A stretch of DNA of 64,000 nucleotides from Solwaraspora sp. WMMA2065 (GTDB lineage Bacteria; Actinomycetota; Actinomycetes; Mycobacteriales; Micromonosporaceae), in NCBI RefSeq assembly GCF_030345075.1, contig NZ_CP128361.1:2480001-2544000 (forward strand). Reading direction: 5' to 3'. The notes beneath the pieces are model-generated. The model was not told the DNA's origin. It did no database searches and was given only the letters and a program-made list of their open reading frames with translations. This document shows, in pieces, positions 32,778-41,097 of this stretch (its first letter is position 1; each line of letters starts with the position of its first letter). Made by a program: the position numbers and the translations under genes.

Positions 32778-33320
32778 TCAGTGCGCGCGCGGCGGAACCT
32801 GAATTCGGAAGAGCGCGTGGCGGCGTACCGGGCCGTCGGGCACGTTCGGGTGGTCGAAGTCGCCGTCCGGGTCGCGGGTCATCCCGATCCGCCGCATCAC
32901 CGCCTGCGAGCGCAGGTTGCCGACGGCGGTCAACGCGACGATCTCCGGCAGGCTGAGGGTATCGAAGCCGTACGCCAGGCAGGCGCGGGCCGCTTCGGTC
33001 GCGTACCCGTTGCCCCAGGCGTCGCGGCGCAGCCGCCAGCCGACCTCGACCCCGCCGAACGGCATGTTGGCCTCCACCGGGCTCAGGCCGGTCATGCCGA
33101 TGAGCTCGCCGGTCGCCGCCACCTCGACCGCCCACCAACCCCAGCCACGCTGGTCCAGGCCGGCCTGGCAGCGGGCCATGGTGGCGGCGCTCTGCTCGCG
33201 GGTCGCCAGGCCCGGGAAGAACTCGCGCACCTGAGGGTCGGCGTTCATCGCCACCCACGGCTCCAGGTCGGACCCGCGCCAGTGCCGCAGCACCAGCCGC
33301 GGCGTGGTCAACTCCGCCAT
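32778..33320 (-). CDS. GNAT acetyltransferase (RimJ/RimL-like)
   Basis: 180 residues from the ATG at 33320. It starts T-T-P-R-L-V-L-R-H-W-R-G-S-D, the usual RimJ/L opening. It carries V-E-V-G-W-R-L-R-R-D-A-W-G-N-G-Y-A-T-E-A at about 100-118, the acetyl-CoA pyrophosphate loop, and N-L-R-S-Q-A-V-M-R-R-I-G-M. These enzymes often acetylate ribosomal or other protein N-termini. Frames upstream of the chosen ATG belong to the neighbouring membrane protein gene on the same strand, 47 bases away. Confidence 0.88.
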   Translation of the reverse strand: MAELTTPRLVLRHWRGSDLEPWVAMNADPQVREFFPGLATREQSAATMARCQAGLDQRGWGWWAVEVAATGELIGMTGLSPVEANMPFGGVEVGWRLRRDAWGNGYATEAARACLAYGFDTLSLPEIVALTAVGNLRSQAVMRRIGMTRDPDGDFDHPNVPDGPVRRHALFRIQVPPRAH

Positions 33321-33367
33321 GCCGGCACTGTAGCGCCGGTGCCGCACGCCGAGACCGTCGAGCCCGA

Positions 33368-33973
33368 TCACCGGCCGGGCAGGAGGATCACCGTACGGCC
33401 GCCGCCGACCGGCCCCTCCTGGCAGGACAAGCCGGTGCCCTGCAGCCATCGGCCGGTGACCGCCACCGGATAGGTGACCTCCACGGTCCGGCCGGCGTCG
33501 GTGGTCGCCGAGAACCGCATCGGCAGTGGCGCCGCCAACCGGTGCATGATCGTGTCGCAGTCGAAGGTGACCCGTACGTCGACGGATCCCACTCCTCCAG
33601 GCCGTACGCGGGTCTGCCCGCCCGTGTCGGCCACTGCCAGGCCGGGGGACTCCGTGTCGAGGACCCGTACGGTGACCTGCTGCGTTCCGGTGTTGACCAC
33701 GGTCACCTTGGCGTTCAGCTGCCCGTCGCCCATGCTCCACACCTCGCCGGCGAACGCCACCATCGAACCGGCGGTGGCCGCCGCAGCTCGTTGCTGCTGG
33801 TAGTCGTTGAGCAGCCAGCCGCCGAGGCCGCCCATGGCCACGCCGGCCAGCAGCACACCGACGAGCCGGCCCGGTCCGCGAAAGCGTCGCCGCGCCGCGC
33901 CGCCAACCGGTGCCCCGGGCGCCGTCGCGCTGGTCGGCCGGTCGAGATCGATGAGCCGCCCCTCCGCCGTCAC
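33368..33973 (-). CDS. Single-pass membrane protein, unknown function
   Basis: 201 residues from a GTG at 33973. A short cytoplasmic part rich in Ala/Pro/Arg precedes one membrane helix at about 35-57 (LVGVLLAGVAMGGLGGWLL). The outer part is a beta-sandwich-like domain (A-K-V-T-V-V-N-T-G-T-Q-Q-V-T-V) with two Cys residues (C-D in the middle and S-C-Q near the end) that could form a disulphide. I do not recognise a family. It lies upstream of the GNAT gene on the same strand. Confidence 0.65.
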   Translation of the reverse strand: MTAEGRLIDLDRPTSATAPGAPVGGAARRRFRGPGRLVGVLLAGVAMGGLGGWLLNDYQQQRAAAATAGSMVAFAGEVWSMGDGQLNAKVTVVNTGTQQVTVRVLDTESPGLAVADTGGQTRVRPGGVGSVDVRVTFDCDTIMHRLAAPLPMRFSATTDAGRTVEVTYPVAVTGRWLQGTGLSCQEGPVGGGRTVILLPGR

Positions 33974-34294
33974 CGGACCAGGTTAGTCGCAACGCCGATC
34001 AGTCAAAGACGACGGTGGCTGCGTGCAGCGGACGCATCGTCACCTTCATCGGCCCTGGGGTGCCGGTCGGGCTTGATGCCACACGTGCATCTTGATGCAC
34101 CTGTGGCATCAAGCCTGCGGAGGCACCTTGGGTCCCCGGGAGCCGGCACGGGGCACTCCGCTCGCGCGGCCGGCCGGCCGCGCGCAGTTCCGGCGTCGAT
34201 GAGGTACCTGACGTTCGGCTCGTGCCGCAGCGGGCAGGCGTGCAGACGAAGCAGGGCGAGCGGGCAGGGCGGGTGGAGCGGCGAGCGGCTGAGT
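33974..34294. other. Intergenic region containing a long hairpin
   Basis: This 321-base region separates the Nudix gene from the membrane protein gene on the same strand. Its main structure is the palindrome at 34070-34115. A minus frame near 34200-34260 reads L-H-A-C-P-L-R-H-E-P-N-V-R-Y-L-I-D-A-G, which looks protein-like but has no start and no recognisable family. I do not call it a gene. Confidence 0.45.
34070..34115. repeat. 46-base hairpin
   Basis: An outer 14-base stem (GGCTTGATGCCACA paired with TGTGGCATCAAGCC) and an inner seven-base stem (GTGCATC/GATGCAC) are separated by a single C/C mismatch around a two-base turn. It lacks a T run. It could be a terminator for the Nudix gene, although 180 bases from its stop, or a member of a dispersed palindromic family. 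Confidence 0.75.
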
Positions 34295-34777
34295 TCAGTG
34301 GCGGAGCAGGCCGCGTACCGGGACCGGGGTGACGTGGCCGCTCGGCGGGCGGGTGCGGTCGAGCTCCAGACCGACGTCGACGATCACCGCCCGGGTCAGC
34401 TGCGGCACCTGCGACAGCGGCACCCACTGTGCCAGGTCCGTGGAGCCGCCGACCTCGGGCCGCAACGCGCCGCCGACGACCCGTACCCGGTAGAAGACCC
34501 CCAGGTTGTGCCGTTCGCCGCGGCCGGGCAGCCGGCGCTGCGCGGGCACCGTACGGGAGTCGACGCCGAGCAGCGACTCCACCTCGACCTGGTAGCCGGT
34601 CTCCTCGGCCGCCTCGCGGACCACCGCGTCGACCGGGTCCTCGGCGTGTTCGACCTTGCCGCCGGGCAGCGTCCAGTGCCGCCGGGAGCCGCCCGGCGAG
34701 ACGTAGCGGGCCAGCAGCAGCTGCCCCTGGTCGACACAGACCGCATAGGCGGCCACCCGAAGCCGGTGGGCAGTCAT
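34295..34777 (-). CDS. Nudix hydrolase
   Basis: 160 residues from the ATG at 34777, with GAGGAG seven bases upstream. The Nudix box G-G-K-V-E-H-A-E-D-P-V-D-A-V-V-R-E-A-A-E-E-T-G-Y (about 38-61) has all invariant positions. It hydrolyses a nucleoside diphosphate linked to some group; the substrate is not evident. Codons further upstream remain open but lie in a different context. Confidence 0.92.
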   Translation of the reverse strand: MTAHRLRVAAYAVCVDQGQLLLARYVSPGGSRRHWTLPGGKVEHAEDPVDAVVREAAEETGYQVEVESLLGVDSRTVPAQRRLPGRGERHNLGVFYRVRVVGGALRPEVGGSTDLAQWVPLSQVPQLTRAVIVDVGLELDRTRPPSGHVTPVPVRGLLRH

Positions 34778-34885
34778 GCTCGCACTCCTCCGCGCTAGAT
34801 CCGCCACAAGGAGCATAACCACCCCAAATAGGGTGTAATTGATCCGGACGGCGGCACGATCCGGGCCACGAGCAAGATAGAGGCC

Positions 34886-35374
34886 ATGCAGACACATCCG
34901 AACGTGCAGGCGGTGCAGGACGCGTTGAACACCGCCGACGCCCGGGACGGCTCCGGCGCCAGCTGCCGGGTGCGGCTGCTGCCCGACGCGGTGCACACCG
35001 CCGCCGCGGCAGCCGCCGCCCTTGAGATCGAGGTGGGGCAGATCGCCAACTCGTTGATCTTCGACGCGGACGGTGAGCCGCTGCTGGTGCTCACCTCGGG
35101 CGCACACCGGGTGGACACCGCGAAGGTCGCCGCCGACCTCGGCATCGACGCGCTCCGCCGGGCCACCCCCGAGTTCGTCCGGGAACACACCGGGCAGCCG
35201 ATCGGCGGGGTCGCGCCGCTGGGCCATCCCAAGCCGGTCCGTACCCTGGTCGACGTGGCGCTGCAGCAGTACCCGGAGATCTGGGCGGCCGGCGGCGTAC
35301 CCCGGGCGGTCTTCCCGACCACCTACGCCGAACTGCTACGCATCACCGCCGGCACCGCCGCCGAGGTGGCGTGA
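34886..35374 (+). CDS. YbaK/EbsC family aminoacyl-tRNA deacylase
   Basis: 162 residues from the ATG at 34886. It carries the family order: N-V-Q-A-V-Q-D-A-L at the start, then G-Q-I-A-N-S-L-I-F near residue 50 and the glycine-rich C-terminal G-G-V-A-P-L-G-H segment near residue 112. Such proteins clear mischarged Cys- or Ala-tRNA(Pro). It overlaps the next gene in a GTGA, though a functional link with the carotenoid genes downstream is unlikely. Confidence 0.88.
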   Translation: MQTHPNVQAVQDALNTADARDGSGASCRVRLLPDAVHTAAAAAAALEIEVGQIANSLIFDADGEPLLVLTSGAHRVDTAKVAADLGIDALRRATPEFVREHTGQPIGGVAPLGHPKPVRTLVDVALQQYPEIWAAGGVPRAVFPTTYAELLRITAGTAAEVA

Positions 35375-36135
35375 ACGACCCGGTCGGCCGTACGGCCCCG
35401 GTGCCCGAGCTGGTCACGCTGCACGTCTGGCGGGTCCCCCGGCGACGGCTGCCGCGAGTGCTGGCCCGGATGGCCGTCGACGCCCGCCGGCTGCGGCGCG
35501 TCGACGGCGTACGGTTCGCCAAACTGCTCGGCACCGGGACCGGCACCGGGTTCGGGCCCACCGACGTCGACCCGACCCGGTGGGCGGCGCTGGTGGTGTG
35601 GGACGACCCGGCGACGGCGACCGGGTTCGACACCTCGCCGGTCGGGCAGGCGTGGCTACGGATCGCCGACGCGCGGGTCCGCGTCGACCTGCGGCCGCTG
35701 CACAGCCGGGGCCGCTGGTCCGGCGTCACCCCGTTCGGTGGGCCGGGCGGTGGGCAACCTGGCGCCGGGCGACCGGTGCTGGCGTTGACCCGGGCGCGGC
35801 TGCGGCCCACGAAGGCGGTCACCTTCTGGCGGGCGGTGCCGCCGGTCGCCGCCGCACTGGCCGACGCCGACGGGCTGCGCTGCCGGTTCGGCGTCGGCGA
35901 GGCACCGCTCGGCTGGCAGGGCACCGTCAGCGTGTGGCGGGACACGGCGGATCTGACCCGGTTCGCGTACCGTCACCCGCAGCACCGGGCGGCCATCACC
36001 CGGACCCCGGTGACACAGTGGTACGCCGAGGAGCTCTTCGCCCGGTTCGAGGTGCTCGGTGTCGCCGGCGACCGGGCCGTGCTGGGCTGGGCCGGAGAGG
36101 ACGAGGATGGGACATGCGGTGCTGGCGGCGGATGA
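35371..36135 (+). CDS. CrtA-like (spheroidene monooxygenase family) protein
   Basis: 254 residues from a GTG at 35371, coupled to the YbaK gene by a GTGA. The sequence has the family's L-H-V-W-R-V start, R-F-A-K-L-L-G-T-G-T-G in the first third and W-A-A-L-V-V-W-D-D after it. Later it has a W-R-A-V-P-P-V-A-A and a Y-R-H-P-Q-H-R-A-A-I segment with candidate metal or haem His residues. In phototrophic bacteria CrtA introduces a keto group at C-2 of acyclic carotenoids. The four genes downstream, three of them carotenoid genes, support a carotenoid-modifying role, but the exact reaction is inference. Confidence 0.7.
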   Translation: MNDPVGRTAPVPELVTLHVWRVPRRRLPRVLARMAVDARRLRRVDGVRFAKLLGTGTGTGFGPTDVDPTRWAALVVWDDPATATGFDTSPVGQAWLRIADARVRVDLRPLHSRGRWSGVTPFGGPGGGQPGAGRPVLALTRARLRPTKAVTFWRAVPPVAAALADADGLRCRFGVGEAPLGWQGTVSVWRDTADLTRFAYRHPQHRAAITRTPVTQWYAEELFARFEVLGVAGDRAVLGWAGEDEDGTCGAGGG

Positions 36136-36148
36136 GAGGCGGACCCCG

Positions 36149-36751
36149 ATGAGGCTGGTGCCGTGGCTGCCGGACGACCTGCTGCGGCGGCTCGACGACG
36201 TGGTCACCGTGTACGGCGAGGCGATGAACTACCGGGCCGAGCTGTTGGAGGTACGCCGGGGCTACATCGCCACCCACGTACGGCGCCCCGGATTCCGGGC
36301 GGTCGCCACGCTCACCGCCGAAGGCGCGCTCGCCGGGTTCGGCTACGGCTACCGGTCGGCCGCCGGGCAGTGGTGGCACGACCAGGTACGCGGCGCGCTG
36401 CCGAAAACCGCCCGCGGCACCTGGCTCACCGACTGCTTCGAAGTGGTGGAGCTGCACGTGCACCCGCAGGCGCAGGGGCACGGAATCGGCGCGCACCAGC
36501 TGCGTACCCTGCTCGGGATGGCCGCCGGAGCGACCACCCTGTTGTCCACCCCGGAGGCCGACGAGCAGCGGTCCCGGGCCTGGCGGCTGTACCGGCGGTT
36601 CGGCTACGTCGACGTGTTGCGCAACTTCCACTTCCCCGGGGACGAGCGGGCCTTCGCGGTGCTCGGCCGCACCCTCCCGCTGCCCCACCCGCAGGCAGCA
36701 CCGGCTGCGGGGGCCGGACCGACGACGGACCCGCAGCCGCGCCGGTCATGA
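36149..36751 (+). CDS. GNAT acetyltransferase in the carotenoid cluster
   Basis: About 200 residues from the ATG at 36149, just after the CrtA-like stop. An ATG at 36107 with a strong GGAGAGGACGAGG site would overlap that gene by 29 bases. The acetyl-CoA loop is V-H-P-Q-A-Q-G-H-G-I-G-A-H-Q (about 108-121), followed by W-R-L-Y-R-R-F-G-Y. It ends in an ATGA overlap with the CruF-like gene, so it belongs to the same transcription unit. It could acylate the sugar of a carotenoid glycoside, or merely be a passenger. Confidence 0.82.
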   Translation: MRLVPWLPDDLLRRLDDVVTVYGEAMNYRAELLEVRRGYIATHVRRPGFRAVATLTAEGALAGFGYGYRSAAGQWWHDQVRGALPKTARGTWLTDCFEVVELHVHPQAQGHGIGAHQLRTLLGMAAGATTLLSTPEADEQRSRAWRLYRRFGYVDVLRNFHFPGDERAFAVLGRTLPLPHPQAAPAAGAGPTTDPQPRRS

Positions 36752-37551
36752 GCGCACGACGGGTGCTGCCCTGGGCGATGTTGGCGCTGCTGGTGCTGGC
36801 CCAGATCGGCTACCCGCTGACCGGCGGCGGCAACCGGGCCGGGTTGACCGTCGCCACCGTGGTGATCGGCTTCGTCCTGTCGGTCGGCCACGCCTGGCTG
36901 ACCCGGGGGCCGCGCAGCGCCGCCGCGCTGCTGCTGGTCACCACCGGCGGCGGGCTGGCGGTTGAGGCCTGCGGGGTGGCGACCGGGTTCCCGTTCGGCG
37001 GCTACGACTACGCCGGCACGCTCGGGCCGAAGCTGCTCGGCGTACCGGTGGTCATCCCGCTGGCCTGGACCTGGATGGCCTGGCCGGCATGGCTGGTCGC
37101 GGTGCGGCTGGTCCGCCCGGTGGTGGCCCGGATCGCCGTCGGCGCGGTCGCGCTGGCCGCCTGGGACCTCTTCCTCGACCCGCAGATGGTCACCGAAGGC
37201 CACTGGACCTGGCTGGACACCGACCCGGCGCTGCCCGGGGTGCCGGACGTCCCGGTCGGCAACTACCTGGGCTGGCTGGCCGTTGCGGCAGTGATGATGA
37301 CGCTGCTGCAGCGTACCGCCGGGGTCGCCGCCCACTGTGCCGACGGGCCGGTGGACGCCCCGATGTACGCGCTGTACCTGTGGACGTACGCGTCGAGTCT
37401 GCTCGCCCACGCGGTGTTCCTCGGACTGCCCGCCTCGGCCGGCTGGGGCGGGCTCGGCATGGGGCTGGTGGCGGTGCCGTTCGCGGTGACACTGATCCGC
37501 TCGCGACGGGCGACTGGACCTGCTGGACGCCCGCCACGGCAGGCGACATGA
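36748..37551 (+). CDS. CruF/DUF422-type carotenoid biosynthesis membrane protein
   Basis: 267 residues from the ATG at 36748. Eight membrane helices are visible. The motifs G-F-P-F-G-G-Y-D-Y-A (about 85), A-W-D-L-F-L-D-P-Q-M near residue 140 and G-H-W-T-W are those of the DUF422 family that includes the 1',2'-hydratases CruF of acyclic and gamma-carotene biosynthesis. The reaction adds water to the end of a carotenoid chain, giving a tertiary alcohol ready for glycosylation. Both ends of the gene overlap neighbours in ATGA, tying it to the GNAT gene and the glycosyltransferase. Confidence 0.85.
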   Translation: MSARRVLPWAMLALLVLAQIGYPLTGGGNRAGLTVATVVIGFVLSVGHAWLTRGPRSAAALLLVTTGGGLAVEACGVATGFPFGGYDYAGTLGPKLLGVPVVIPLAWTWMAWPAWLVAVRLVRPVVARIAVGAVALAAWDLFLDPQMVTEGHWTWLDTDPALPGVPDVPVGNYLGWLAVAAVMMTLLQRTAGVAAHCADGPVDAPMYALYLWTYASSLLAHAVFLGLPASAGWGGLGMGLVAVPFAVTLIRSRRATGPAGRPPRQAT

Positions 37552-38723
37552 CCTGGTGGACGGCGGCTACGGCGGGTGCGCTCGGCATCGTCGCGGTGCT
37601 GCTGGCGCTGACCGCGGCGACGCTGGTCAACACGCTGCGCTGGCTGCGCCGGCCCGGCCCGGCAGCCCGGGTGACCGAGCCGGTGTCGATTCTGCTGCCA
37701 CTGCGTGACGAGGCCGAGCGGGTGGCTCCGTGCCTGCGGGCGCTGCTCGCCCAACGGCAGCTGACCGACTGGCGGATCGTGGTGCTCGACGACGGGTCGA
37801 CCGACGGTACCGCCGAGGTGGTCGCCGAGGTGGCCGGCGACGACCCCCGGGTACGGCTGATCACCGGCGCGCCGCTGCCGGCCGGCTGGCTCGGCAAGCC
37901 GCACGCCTGCCAGCAGCTTGCCGACGCGGTCCCCGCCGCACCGGCCGGGGTGCTGGTCTTCGTGGACGCCGACGTGGTCCTCGCCCCTGGGGCGGTGGCC
38001 GCCGCCGTCGGCACCCTGCGGTCTGTGCCGGCGCAGCTGCTCAGCCCGTACCCGAGGATCGTCGCCGGGTCGGTCGGCGAGCGGCTGGTGCAGCCGCTGC
38101 TGCAGTGGAGCTGGTTGACGTTCCTGCCGCTGCGCGCGATGGAACGTTCGCCGCGTACCTCACTGGCCGCCGCCGGCGGGCAGTTCCTGCTGGTCGACCG
38201 GGACGTGTACCGGCGGGCCGGCGGGCACGCCGCCGTGCGGGACCAGGTGCTGGAGGACGTCGGGCTGGCCCGGGCGGTGAAGCGGGCCGGTGGGCGGATC
38301 GCCCTGGCCGACGGTTCGGCGTTGGCGACCTGCCGGATGTACGGGTCCTGGCGGGAGTTGTCCGCCGGCTACACCAAGTCGCTGTGGGCGTCGCTGCCGT
38401 CGCCGGCCAGCGCGGCCGCCGTCGTGGCCGGACTGTTGGCGTTGTACGCGGCCCCGCCGGTGCTCTGCGTCGTCGGGCTGGCCGGGCTGGCCACCGGGGC
38501 CGGTCCGGCGGCGACGGTGCTGGTCGCGGCCGGTGCCGTCGGGTACGGGCTGGGGGTGACCGGACGGGCGCTCACCGCCCGGGCCACCGGCGGCCGGGCG
38601 ATGCCGGACGGATTGGCACATCCGATCTCGGTCGCGCTGCTCGGCTGGCTCGTGATCCGGTCCTACTATCTGCGCAAGCGACGGCGCCTCGCCTGGCGCG
38701 GTCGCCCGGTGGCCCTGCCCTGA
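37548..38723 (+). CDS. Family 2 glycosyltransferase, CruC-like
   Basis: 391 residues from the ATG at 37548, overlapping the CruF stop. A membrane helix at about 6-28 is followed by the GT2 domain: V-S-I-L-L-P-L-R-D-E, V-V-L-D-D-G-S-T-D-G-T-A-E, V-F-V-D-A-D-V-V near residue 140, and D-Q-V-L-E-D-V-G-L-A and R-M-Y-G-S-W further on. Membrane helices close the protein. Its position directly after a CruF-like gene fits transfer of a sugar to a hydroxylated carotenoid, as CruC does. Confidence 0.85.
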   Translation: MTWWTAATAGALGIVAVLLALTAATLVNTLRWLRRPGPAARVTEPVSILLPLRDEAERVAPCLRALLAQRQLTDWRIVVLDDGSTDGTAEVVAEVAGDDPRVRLITGAPLPAGWLGKPHACQQLADAVPAAPAGVLVFVDADVVLAPGAVAAAVGTLRSVPAQLLSPYPRIVAGSVGERLVQPLLQWSWLTFLPLRAMERSPRTSLAAAGGQFLLVDRDVYRRAGGHAAVRDQVLEDVGLARAVKRAGGRIALADGSALATCRMYGSWRELSAGYTKSLWASLPSPASAAAVVAGLLALYAAPPVLCVVGLAGLATGAGPAATVLVAAGAVGYGLGVTGRALTARATGGRAMPDGLAHPISVALLGWLVIRSYYLRKRRRLAWRGRPVALP

Positions 38724-38750
38724 CCGAAACTGCTGTGAGGAGGAGCGCCG

Positions 38751-40361
38751 ATGAGCCGGGTGGTGGTGATCGGCGCCGGGGTCGGCGGGTTGGCCGCCGC
38801 GATCCGGCTGGCCCACGGCGGGCACGACGTCACCGTCATCGAACAGGCCGACACCGTCGGCGGGAAACTGGCCCGCTGGACCCGACAGACCCCCGCCGGT
38901 GCGTTCACCTTCGACACCGGGCCGAGCCTGCTGACCCTGCCGCAGGTCTTCGCCGACCTGTTCGACAGCACCGGCGAACCACTGGAGAAGGTGCTCGACC
39001 TGGTCGAGCTGGATCCGATCGTGCGGCACCGGTTCCCGGCCGGGCCCGGCGAACCGACCGGGCCCGGCGAACTGAGCGGGCCCGGCGAACTGAGCGGGCC
39101 CGGCGAACTGAGCGGGCCCGGCGAACTGAGCGGGCCCGGCGAACTGGGCGGGCGGCCCGACCCGCGCTGGCTCGACTCGTGCGCCGACCCGGCGGCGTTC
39201 ACCGAACGGATCGCGGTGGCCTTCGGTGACGAGGCCGCCGACGACTGGCAGCGGGTGTGGCGGCGGGCCCGACGGATCTGGGACGCCTCCTGGCGGGACG
39301 TACTGCGCCGGGAGGTCGGCTCGCCGCTGGCGATGGCGCGGATGGCGTACCGGCTCGGCGACCTGGCGGCGGTCGCGCCCGGCCGCAGCCTGCGCGGGAT
39401 GCTGCGTCGCGAGGTCCGCGACCCGCGGCTGCGGACCCTGCTGGAGCGCTACGCCACCTACACCGGCGCGGACCCACGGCGGGCGCCGGCGGCGCTGCTC
39501 GCGGTGCCGTACGCCGAGTTGACCTTCGGCGGCTGGTACGTGCGGGGCGGGCTGGGGGCGCTCGCCGACGCGCTGCTGTCCCGCTGCCTGGACCTGGGCG
39601 TGGTGGTGCGTACCGGGTCGACGGTCACCGCGATCGACGCGGCCGGCGGCCGGGTGCACGGCGTCCGGGTGGCCGGCGAGACCCGTCCGGTGCCGGCCGA
39701 CGTGGTGGTGGCCAACGTGGACGCGTCGCGGGTCTACCGGGAGCTGCTGCCGCACGCCCGGCGGCTGACCCGACTGGCCGACCGCAGCCTCGGCGGTTTC
39801 GTGCTGCTGCTCGGGGTGCGCGGCCGTACCCCGGAGCTGGCCCACCACACGGTGTTCTTCCCGCGCGACTACGACGCCGAGTTCGACGCGGTGTTCGGCG
39901 ATCCGGGACGGGGTCGGCCGGCCCGGCCGGCCACCGACCCGACGATCTTCGTGACGGTCGCCGACGATCCGGCGGCCCGGCCGGACGGCCACGAGGCGTG
40001 GTTCGTGCTGGTCAACGCGGCCCGCCAGGACCTGTCGCTGGCCGGGGTGGACTGGCACCGGCCGGGTCTGGCCGACGCGTACGCCGATCAGGTGCTGCGG
40101 GTGCTGGCCGACCGGGGGGTGGACGTGCGGGACCGGCTGCTGTTCCGCGAGGTACGCACGCCGGCGGACCTGGCCGCGGCGACCGGCACCCCGGGCGGGT
40201 CGATCTACGGTACGGCCGGCGGGCTACTGCGGCCGGCGAACCGGGCACCGGCGGCCGGAATGTTCCTGGTCGGCGGGTCGGTGCACCCCGGTGGCGGGCT
40301 GCCGATGGTGACCCTGTCAGCGCAGATCGTCGCCGACCGGATCGGCCCGGCCGGCCGCTGA
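38751..40361 (+). CDS. CrtI-type carotenoid desaturase (or CrtD-like)
   Basis: 536 residues from the ATG at 38751, with AGGAGGA upstream. The Rossmann fold is at the start (V-V-V-I-G-A-G-V-G-G-L-A-A-A). Further family motifs are D-T-G-P-S-L-L-T-L-P, and V-G-G-S-V-H-P-G-G-G-L-P near the end. It oxidises carotenoid chains using FAD. Near residues 98-133 it has six copies of a six-residue unit (G-P-G-E-L-S type) that are not part of the family; they come from the 18-base tandem repeat at 39041-39148 and would lie in a surface loop. Next to CruF and a glycosyltransferase it may be a CrtD-type 3',4'-desaturase rather than phytoene desaturase. Confidence 0.88.
   Translation: MSRVVVIGAGVGGLAAAIRLAHGGHDVTVIEQADTVGGKLARWTRQTPAGAFTFDTGPSLLTLPQVFADLFDSTGEPLEKVLDLVELDPIVRHRFPAGPGEPTGPGELSGPGELSGPGELSGPGELSGPGELGGRPDPRWLDSCADPAAFTERIAVAFGDEAADDWQRVWRRARRIWDASWRDVLRREVGSPLAMARMAYRLGDLAAVAPGRSLRGMLRREVRDPRLRTLLERYATYTGADPRRAPAALLAVPYAELTFGGWYVRGGLGALADALLSRCLDLGVVVRTGSTVTAIDAAGGRVHGVRVAGETRPVPADVVVANVDASRVYRELLPHARRLTRLADRSLGGFVLLLGVRGRTPELAHHTVFFPRDYDAEFDAVFGDPGRGRPARPATDPTIFVTVADDPAARPDGHEAWFVLVNAARQDLSLAGVDWHRPGLADAYADQVLRVLADRGVDVRDRLLFREVRTPADLAAATGTPGGSIYGTAGGLLRPANRAPAAGMFLVGGSVHPGGGLPMVTLSAQIVADRIGPAGR
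39041..39148 (+). repeat. Six tandem 18-base units inside the crtI-like gene
   Basis: The unit CGGGCCCGGCGAACTGAG is repeated six times in frame; the first copy has GAACCGAC and the last GAACTGGG at the end. The encoded hexapeptide is about P-G-E-L-S-G. An 18-base period keeps the reading frame, so copy number could vary without breaking the enzyme. Confidence 0.95.
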
Positions 40362-40378
40362 ACCAACGCCCAGGACCG

Positions 40379-41056
40379 TCAGGCCAAGGCGCGGCGGACG
40401 GCGGTGAACAGTTGGCTGAGCCCGAACAGGCCGAGCAGCACCCAGACCGAGGTTGCCAGGGTGAGCACCCCGGCGGCGAGGTCCGGTGCGATCAGCGCGG
40501 CGGCACCGGCCAGCAGCAGGCCGACCAGGGCGATGCTGACCCGGGTCGGTCGTTCCCCGACCGTCACCGCGCCGATCTCCCGCATGCCGGCCGCCGCCGC
40601 CCGGGCCCGCAGGTACTCGTGCAGCCAGGACAGCGTGCCGGCGGCGACGACCAGCGGACCGGGGGCGCCGGCCAGCCAGAAGCCGAGCAGCCAGAACGCC
40701 TCACCCGCCCGGTCGGCGAGCGAGTCGTAGACGTAGCCGAGCCGGGTGGTCCGGCCGGTGACCACGGCCAGCGCGCCGTCGACGGTGTCGGCGACCGCGG
40801 CCAGCAGCACCAGGCCGGCGGCGGCGAGCAGGCCGGGACCGCCGCGCGGGGCAAGCACCGGCACCCCGAGGCAGAGCAGCACTCCGGCGGCGGTGACCGC
40901 GGTCGGGCCGACCTTGGCCCGGCCGAGCAGGTCTGCGACGGCGTGCGCGGCGCGCAGCCAGTAGCGCACCACCGGGGTGGCGGTGCGGGGGTCGAAACCG
41001 CCGTGCAGCCGTGCCCAGGTGACGGCGTAGTCCTGCCAGTTGAGCCGGGTCTCCAC
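40379..41056 (-). CDS. CDP-alcohol phosphatidyltransferase-like membrane protein
   Basis: 225 residues. About six membrane segments surround an A-D-T-V-D-G-A-L-A-V-V-T-G-R-T-T-R-L-G-Y segment followed by Y-D-S-L-A-D-R. This is close to the CDP-alcohol motif D-G-x2-A-R-x8-G-x3-D-x3-D, though the Ala-Arg position reads L-A-V and is shifted. A W-Q-D-Y-A-V-T-W-A-R start fits. The gene lies between the carotenoid desaturase and metF, convergent with the former. The unusual motif may mean a changed substrate or simply a divergent member. Confidence 0.7.
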   Translation of the reverse strand: METRLNWQDYAVTWARLHGGFDPRTATPVVRYWLRAAHAVADLLGRAKVGPTAVTAAGVLLCLGVPVLAPRGGPGLLAAAGLVLLAAVADTVDGALAVVTGRTTRLGYVYDSLADRAGEAFWLLGFWLAGAPGPLVVAAGTLSWLHEYLRARAAAAGMREIGAVTVGERPTRVSIALVGLLLAGAAALIAPDLAAGVLTLATSVWVLLGLFGLSQLFTAVRRALA

Positions 41057-41097
41057 GACAGCTCAACCGCTGCGGGACGGCTCGGGTGGCGGGCCGG

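Noticed and set aside
34200-34260. Minus-strand frame reading L-H-A-C-P-L-R-H-E-P-N-V-R-Y-L-I-D
   Set aside because: No start, ribosome site or family match; too short to call in GC-rich DNA.
39041-39148. CRISPR-like repeat array
   Set aside because: The 18-base units are directly joined without spacers and are in frame within an enzyme gene.
38160-40058. A 632-codon minus-strand frame opposite the desaturase and glycosyltransferase
   Set aside because: Codon-position shadow of two well-supported genes; His/Arg/Gln-rich translation without domains.
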